DNA of 64,000 nucleotides from Boletus sp. NGJ (Eukaryota > Basidiomycota > Agaricomycetes > Boletales > Boletaceae), in the NCBI GenBank assembly GCA_019096195.1, contig JAGTXK010000041.1:1-64000 (forward strand), written 5' to 3'. Positions 57,387 through 64,000 of the stretch are shown here, one piece after another. Each line of letters opens with the position of its first letter. Position 1 is the stretch's first letter. The notes beneath the pieces were generated by a model. The model had not been told where the DNA came from. It searched no databases and saw only the letters and a program-made list of their open reading frames with translations. The position numbers were made by a program, and so were the translations under genes.

Positions 57387-58770
57387 TCACCCCACCTCTC
57401 CAACGTCATCAAACTTGACCTTGCTCCCCCGGCTGTTCTCGCTACTCATAGGAGTCATCGGAAGCATCGATGAGTGTTGAACACTCTCATCCTTGCTATC
57501 GCTAAATGTCGTGATTTGGACATGCCTTCTGCTCCTTCGGTCCTGACCGTTGTTGGTGGACGTATTATATCCGGGCGGGAGTAAATTTAACGGCTGATTC
57601 GCCAAACCGACACGAATGATAACCAGGTAAAACGTGATGGAGATGATGGGCGTGACCTAGACAGTGAGCAGTAACGTTTAATATTTCAGTGGGACTATTC
57701 TCATTCGCGAGCGAGGGCCTGAGGTGCTGACCATGTTCAGAATCACGTATTGGCCGTTGGATTGATTTGCAAAGCAAATCAACGCCGAAAGAAGGGTCGC
57801 AGAGTAAATCACGCCGGCATCGACAATGACGTGTAGAACGGGCCGCAGTTGGGACGCTCGGTCGCCACATAACCTCGCGGTTTGGCGGTCGACAGACCAG
57901 ATACGGTAAGCTAACAGAACTGGCGATGGGAGAAAAAAGTTGAGAAGCTCTCTCTGGTACACATCAAAATGCGGGAACGCACGGGTCGTCGATAGGTTGG
58001 TCGCCAGCGTTGATGCGTAAAACGACGTGATCCATTGAGAGAGGCTCCCACCAAAGACCTCGTTTTGTGTCACACGCGACGCGATATACGGACTTCCAAT
58101 TCCCGTCACTTCTCGGAAAGTCATTAGTGATTCCGGTCACCACCCCCAACCCCCTTCACACGTACCACCAACGACACACCAAAGTAACGCGGGAAAAATC
58201 ATAACAAGCTTGGATTTCCATGCGGCATAACAGCGGTAAAGCTGTCACCACCGTTAGCAGATGAGGTTCGTCTCGAGAAAAAAAAAAGCTTACGACGACG
58301 CCATCACCTATGAGCGTTTGTGCAGTATACACGTAGTTTTTGTACACGAATGTCCATTGCGACACATCTGAAAAATATCCAATAGGTCCCCCTGGGTAGG
58401 TATCTCGGAACAATATCAAGCCCTCCATGATCCTTATGATATCGATCACGAAGTGCTATGTAACACTCAGGGAATCAATCTCTATCCTATACTTACCGAG
58501 GGAAACGACAAGAAACACGCACCACCGTGCTAAACAGCAGCAACAAGCATGCTACGGTAAGCATCCTATGGTTCACCCGGTGAGTGGATTGTCGAGACCA
58601 CAGTACATGGATCGTTCCTCCGAACATTAACAACGAAAAACCTTGTTCCCGCAAGTGTTCAGCATTCTCTGTACAGGACATCGTCGTTAACAGATCTTAC
58701 CATACAAGAGCCCTTCCAGTAGCACTGACAGGAGCTCTGCTTTGTCCAGAGGAATGCCATGGACGCTCAT
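57387..58770 (-). CDS. seven-helix integral membrane protein, agaricomycete-type, function unknown
   Basis: Exons (minus): 58770-58701, 58641-58497, 58432-58294, 58241-58166, 58108-57983, 57919-57732, 57656-57387; the sum is 1014 nt, 337 residues. ATG 58770 opens MSVHGIPLDKAELLSVLLEG. Hydrophobic segments: FSLLMFGGTIHVLW, MLTVACLLLLFSTVV, YTAQTLIGDGVVLYRCY, LVMIFPALLWCVV, WITSFYASTLATNL, VIVDAGVIYSATLLSALICF and IISITFYLVIIRVGL, about seven helices. The motifs GLILFRDTYPGGP and LLAYRIW are, as I recall, hallmarks of a large family expanded in Agaricomycetes; receptors or scaffolds have been guessed, but none is shown here. The cytoplasmic tail is Ser/Asp/Lys-rich (TFSDSKDESVQHSSM). Introns are 54-76 nt; one (57982-57920) is in frame and open. 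Confidence 0.82.
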
Positions 58771-60124
58771 AGTTCAGGACGTAATGAACGTACAAGCCCT
58801 AAAACAAGAGAGGAAAGGAAGGGCGAGTGTGGGGGGGAGTGCGGAAAAAGGTGGGGACGACACCCCTTCCAACAGAATCGCCCCCCACTTATGTATTCCA
58901 AACGACCTATGACCGCAGGAACACTCGGCGAACCTCGATAACCAAGGCAGATCCGAATACCTGTCAATACCCCGCTGTGAAACTTGTACCCAACCACATG
59001 CATCTCGCGTTTCAAAGTGTTCGACTCCCACGTCGGTAGACACATCCTAGTGTACGTGGCGCGAACCCCCGATGGGGGTTGTGCGGGGCGCAGAGCGACT
59101 CCAGGATAAAACCAGAAACGTTTCGTGGACCGGACACAGGATCAACAGGAAAATAGCGTAGTGGACACCTCGTTACTGTAATGACGAGCATCCGTTAGCT
59201 TGTCAAAGTTGTACATAACGATCTGGCATTTTTCCGCGTACAGGTGAGGTGGTCTTTTTACATAATATGCTCCGACTGAAACTGCCGAATCTGGCAAATC
59301 TGTAGGCGCTGTGGGTTCACTCCTCACTAGCATCAAGGGTAAAAAATGGGTGTACTTATTAGCGAGTAAACTTCCATGACGACCCGCTCGACGCTTGAAC
59401 ACCTTGACCATTGAAAGAGTCTTGCAATGGTTTAAGTAGAAGGTACGTCTGAATCACGCTGCAACGTACCTTTTTTTTTCATGGACAACTCACTCTACGA
59501 GGGCTATATACCATGTAGTCTGTACCCACTCCTGTTTTAGTGGGATGCACTCTGGCTTGAGGCTTTTCGAAAACGGGGAATGTCGATCTTTGGAGTCCTC
59601 GGACGGCTCGTATCCATTCGGTCAGTGTTCAGGCAAAATAAGTATCAGTCCGTGCGTCGGAATTGCTGGGTGGCCTCACTTGGCAGACGCAACTCGACCG
59701 GCAAGTGACGAGGTTCTACTAGTATATGATGCCTTGGCTTTGAAGTAACTCCCGGGCCGGGGTGATAAATTGATGGGATCAGTTTGTCCAGTCGACGAAC
59801 GAATCGACATGTATAGATAATATAGTCATTTCTGTAGTATCTACTACCTAATCTTGTCCATGTAAAATAATGCCATCCGAGTGTCGTTGGGAGAGAAGGA
59901 AGAAGGAAAAGCAAAGTCCGGATTAGCTATGGTCAAGTGTGGTGGTCTGGTAGTTTGCGACCACGAAAGAAGGTAATGGAAAGAAAACCGAAAAAAAGGG
60001 GGAGGGGGGAAGGGGGGAAGATGAACAAGACGGAAGCAAAAGAACACGATGATGAAGCAAGTACAACAGTGGCTCGCCGAGATCCCTCCTTCCCAATTCC
60101 AAATTCTATGATACACCACCATCA
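58771..60124. other. intergenic region
   Basis: Lies between the start of the seven-helix gene and the stop of the flippase gene. No coding frame is recognised. Purine-rich strips (GGGGGAGTGCGG near 58830; GGGGGAGGGGGGAAGG near 60000) are present. Confidence 0.5.
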
Positions 60125-63100
60125 TCATAGGGCCTGTGCCCCCGTCCACGATTGCATACTTCCCGATGCCTCGTCTGGATGAAGCCTGTCACTCCCCGCC
60201 GCCGGGTACGCTTCCTCGTTCGAATACGCCGGCACATGTTGTCGGAACCCCTGCGATCCGGATCGCGAATGCGAATACGACGGCGACGGTGCATGTCGAA
60301 CCTGCATCTCAAACGAATCCTGTCCAGGGGATTTAAACCCCATCGAAGACGGTGACCGTGCACCATACCCCGGTTCCGGGAGCGGCGGTACCATCGACGT
60401 CGGCGACAACGACGACGAAGACGGCCTCCGAGAGTGTGAAGATTTCTCCCCAACCTCCCCATTGGGGAAACGGTACAACGAAGGCGGTATCGGAGAGGGA
60501 ATCGGGATGTCGTTCGAGGAATAGTACGACTCGTGTGGGGATACCGTCGGCGGAGCCGGTTGCTCCGTTTGCACGTTTACCATCTCCGATGACCCGACAT
60601 TGACCAGCGGTGTCGTCGTCCGCTCGACCTCGAGCGAATCGTCAGTATACCCCGCCTGACGCTTCTCGTTGGCGTCCAACGACTCGGACGGCACACGCGT
60701 CGGCTCGTACATGTGCGACAAGGTGAGCTCGGAAGCGGATCGGGCGTGTGGCTCGCGGAACATCGGCGCGGTCTCGAGATCCGATAATCCGCGCGTGTTT
60801 TTAGACGCTTTGCGATGCCGGATTCCCAACCGGTCTTTCAAGTCCCCGCAGACCCACATCTCGCGGACGATGTCCTTGTCTAGCGGCGCGTATGCGGAAG
60901 AGGCGAACTTATAGAGAAAGCGAGGCGCTGGGTGGCGAAGGGTGAGACGGCTTCCATCGGCCAAGAACGAGTCACCTACCCAATGCAACCATCACCGAGA
61001 AGACGACCGTGGCCCAGAACGTGACATTACTAAACAGTACCTCCACTTCGTCTACGAACGAGCCCGTGGTCGAGAAGAAGTTGTTGGCGGGAAAGTACGA
61101 GTAAATCACAACCCACAGAAGCATCACGAGCGAAGATCCGATGACAACGATCCACGTAATGAACGTCCAGCTGGGGCAAAAAGGAAATTCTAGTCAGCAC
61201 TCACTCTATGTAGAGCGTGTGTACGTTGTAAACGCACTAGTGAGTGTTCATTCCAACGTAGGTGTTCGCGGCAAAGATGGCAGCGATCCCGACGGTGGTG
61301 CCGAAATCAGCCAGGGAGTCGATTCCCCTGCCATTCCAAGACGTCGCGAGACCAAGGGACCAGACGAGGTAAGGAATGAAGAAGACAACAGCCGACTGGT
61401 AAAGACCATCGAGCATATACGACCAGAACTTTATCCGGGTATATTCTAATCCACGGATGCCTCGAATGTAGAGCTCGGGGAAAGCCAAGGCCGCTTTCGC
61501 GTGGATATCCTGGTCGAAAGCTGATAGGTCGGACGTCAGAGGACGACGTGTTCCCACCGAGGCTATCGAAACCACTTACCACCAAGAACAATTACCGGCA
61601 GCGAGGTGAAAACCAAGTTGTAGAGAAGGATAAAACTGTAATCATACAGATATGTCGCGTCGAAGCTATCCCAAAAACAGCATATTAACCGTGAAAATTT
61701 CTCATGACCATACCCGATAACTTACTAGCAAAAGACGAGATACCAGAACATGGCCAACGTCCAAATCACGTTCTATTAAGCACAGTCGGTTAGTTCAACC
61801 AAGCCCACGAAGAATGATGGCAAGCGAGGAACCTTGTAAAAGAAATTGCTATGCATGTCGGCGATACGTTGATATGACCACCGGCCGTGGACAAGTAGTA
61901 GTTTTGTCAGGAACCTAAATTGGCCAAAAGCGTAGTCTGCCGACATCGCAGCCTGTGAACCCTCGTGACCCAACAAGCCACAACCAACGTTGGCTTCTTG
62001 AATCATCGCTACATCATTGGCACCGTCACCGATGGACAAAGTCATCGCTTTACGACCCTCCTTGACCTGGATAAGCCCATGAGTATATGCGCTCTTGGGA
62101 AGAAAACCCGCACATACCAACTTCACCGTCAACGCCTTCTGAGCAGGCGACACACGGCAACACACGACCGTCTCACACTGCGTGCCAAGATTGAGGAACA
62201 ATGGTTTGATATCGGGTGTCAACGCATGTCGTAACGTTTCCCCATCGATCACGACCGCGAACGCAGCCTGAGCCCCAGGTACAAAGCCTCGTTTACGCGG
62301 GTCCAAGGATGGCGGACCTAATACGGATGAAATCTTGTTCAACCCCGCTTCAATTTGTGCACGCGTTCCCTCGGGCGTGTCAGCGGATATGATCATGATC
62401 TCCATGTCCTGCTTGAGCAGGTTACAACTGAATCCGATCTCAATGGCCGTTTGCAGCTTATCGCCTGGAAGGGAGACTAAGCGGCGGAGAACCCATCCAC
62501 TCGGCATGTAACTCACCTGTGAGAATCCACAACTTGATACCCGCGCGGTGCAATATCTCGATCGCCTCTGGGACACCCACTTGCAGCTTGTCCTCCAGCG
62601 CCGTCGCACCGAGTAACAAGAGCTCTTGCTCAATGCTGGATGCTGCCTTCTCGACCTCTTCCTCTCTGTTCTCCGTCGCTACGGTCGCCGCGTCGTATGT
62701 CCTCAGCCACATCAGGAACTGATCCTCCGTCAATACCCTGTACGCAATACAGAGTGTCCTCAGTCCCCCATTCGCAAACATGTCCATATCCTTGGTCGTC
62801 TTCTCCTTCAACGCCGGATCGACACTGGCCGAAAGCCGCTCGTAAATGACCGAGTCCGCACCCTTGCAATACAAGACGACCCGACCATCGGGCGTGCGTA
62901 CGATCACGCTCATCCGCTTCCGTGTGCTGTTGAACTCGAGCGTCTTCAACAACGTGTACCGCTCAGGCTGCCCCATCACCTCGATATCGATCGCATCCTT
63001 GGACTTGCCCACGAACGGAAACCCAACATCTCTCGCGGCAGCCACGAGCGCAGCTTCGTCTGGCGACTCCGCCTTATACTCCAGGTAGCATGGCTTCTTC

Positions 63101-64000
63101 GCCTGCTCTGGCTTGTCCGCGAAGACGGTGTGGCAGATGGCCAGCGCGCGGAAAAAGGCGGTGATGTGCCCCGCTTGTTCGGATGTCCGGTTCGTGATGT
63201 CCTCGGCGAGCTTAGGCGAAACAAGCGTGAGTTTGTTGATCTGTGCGTACCGGTTCTTGAAGAGCTTCATGAGGGTGGATACCATGGCGTCTTTCAGCAC
63301 CGCTAGCTTGCGCGCGAGCTCCTCGGGCTCGACGGCGTCCGCTCGCCCTTCTCTGGTCGCGGCGCCACGCTGCGCCTCTGTGATACCCTCCCCGTACACC
63401 ACTCCGTAGATGGAACACTTCTGGCACTCCATCACGTTCTGCGTGAGCGTGCCGGTCTTGTCGGAAAAGACGTATTCGATCTGACCGAGGTCGTCAGAGA
63501 TACCCCAGTTCTTGGGGATGCAGGAGGTGTCAAATGGTTTGTAGTACATGTCGATGTCTTGTGCGATGAAGTAGGCTTGGATCGTCTTGATGATTTCGAT
63601 CGATATGAAGAGCGATACGGGGACGATGTTCTGGAATGCGATGAGGCAGGAGCTGCGACACGACTTCAGACCGGTGCAGATGCGACAAGGTAACCAGACT
63701 CACACAAAGGTAATGAGCGCATTGAGCGCAGGAGAGTTCGTCTCATCTACGCCTGGGTCATAGACCTTCACGCTCGTGTTCGGCGAACCATCCAAGACAC
63801 CATAGATCACTGCAGAGAGCGTACAGATGACGAGCAGAAATGCGAAATTGACGATGACATTGAAGTTGGTCTCCCTGGCGATCTTGGATTGTTTAGACGG
63901 TGTTATACCTCCGTTCATGTAGATCTTGGTGTCTGGGCCCGTGAAGGCGACCAGACCGATGATCCAAGTTGTGTTTCGCACGATGCAACCACGAAGGAGC
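60125..64000 (-). CDS. P4-type ATPase, phospholipid flippase (Dnf-like), 5' part outside window
   Basis: Exons (minus): 64000-63706 (open at the edge), 63630-62517, 62464-62118, 62066-61833, 61772-61726, 61665-61580, 61520-61238, 61170-60980, 60927-60125; about 1,130 residues are seen. The first junction (63706/63630) is the least certain. Features: LLRGCIVRNTTWIIG near the edge, the phosphorylation site DKTGTLTQNVME (about 63460), KGAD-type nucleotide-binding site (VVLYCKGADSVIYERL), LTGDKLQTAIEIG (spliced at 62517/62464), the hinge GDGANDVAMIQEA (about 62030), membrane helices with FWYLVFC and FFIPYLVWSLGL, PLDKDIVREMWVCGDLKDRLG and a Ser/Pro-rich cytoplasmic tail. TQNVME after the Asp favours the Dnf1/Dnf2 branch over Drs2. 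It would move phospholipids to the cytosolic leaflet of plasma or Golgi membranes with a Cdc50-type partner, supporting polarised growth. Nothing looks broken. Confidence 0.9.

Noticed and set aside
62626-63306. 226-codon plus-strand open frame
   Set aside because: Antisense to the P4 ATPase catalytic region, Arg/Leu-rich as expected of a reverse reading of GC-rich codons.

Overview
The window looks like genomic DNA of a basidiomycete fungus of the Agaricomycetes. The reasons are many very short GT-AG introns (about 40-65 nt) with CTAAC/CTGAC-like branch points, a Plavaka-type (CACTA-related) transposase, tyrosine-recombinase (DIRS-like) retrotransposons, and a Dnf-type P4 ATPase, seven-helix protein and fungal transcription factor of agaricomycete type. 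The species cannot be told from the sequence; no rRNA, CRISPR or bacterial feature is present.

The window has three compartments. Bases 1-980 hold the 3' part of a CpG-normal host gene. From about 990 to 44,600 lies a CpG-poor, AT-rich nest of transposable elements. From about 44,700 to 64,000 the sequence is CpG-normal and gene-bearing.

Element nest, in order: a small inverted-repeat element (989-1235); a 7.5-kb Plavaka element (1343-8811) with a decayed transposase on the minus strand and a divergent accessory gene on the plus strand; a poly-C/poly-G inverted-repeat element (9181-9312); a Helitron region (about 9.7-20.7 kb) whose RepHel gene lies in one frame broken by many stops, with a captured gene and a Tc1/mariner element inside; CATAGT, TAATCC and GTGTAG arrays; a first DIRS-like element (22.3-29.6 kb) cut by a Tc1 element and an old LTR copy; a small element cut by an apparently intact Tc1/mariner element (32,742-34,340); a Ty3/gypsy chromovirus 3' half with chromodomain, polypurine tract and 3' LTR (34.7-38.5 kb), itself cut by another Tc1; and a second DIRS-like element (39.4-44.6 kb) cut by a solo LTR that holds another solo LTR, and by CpG-rich and CpG-depleted copies of a third LTR family. 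Many inactivating changes look like C-to-T (CGA to TGA, CAG to TAG), as expected from cytosine-methylation or RIP-like decay, and the nesting order gives relative ages.

Host part: a decayed UbiA-type prenyltransferase gene (45,361-46,528); a secreted pepsin-like aspartic protease with a hydrophobic C-terminal tail (46,758-49,157); a Zn(II)2Cys6 transcription factor (49,552-52,537); about 4.8 kb without a recognisable gene apart from a tRNA-like hairpin; a seven-helix membrane protein (57,387-58,770); and the 3' part of a P4-type lipid flippase running off the right edge (60,125-64,000). For the protease, transcription factor and seven-helix protein the exon lengths I derived sum to a multiple of three. 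For the flippase, the exons that could be checked keep phase; one splice junction is unsure. These host genes look independent. The only hint of a shared pathway is the dead prenyltransferase lying two gen­es from a zinc-cluster regulator.
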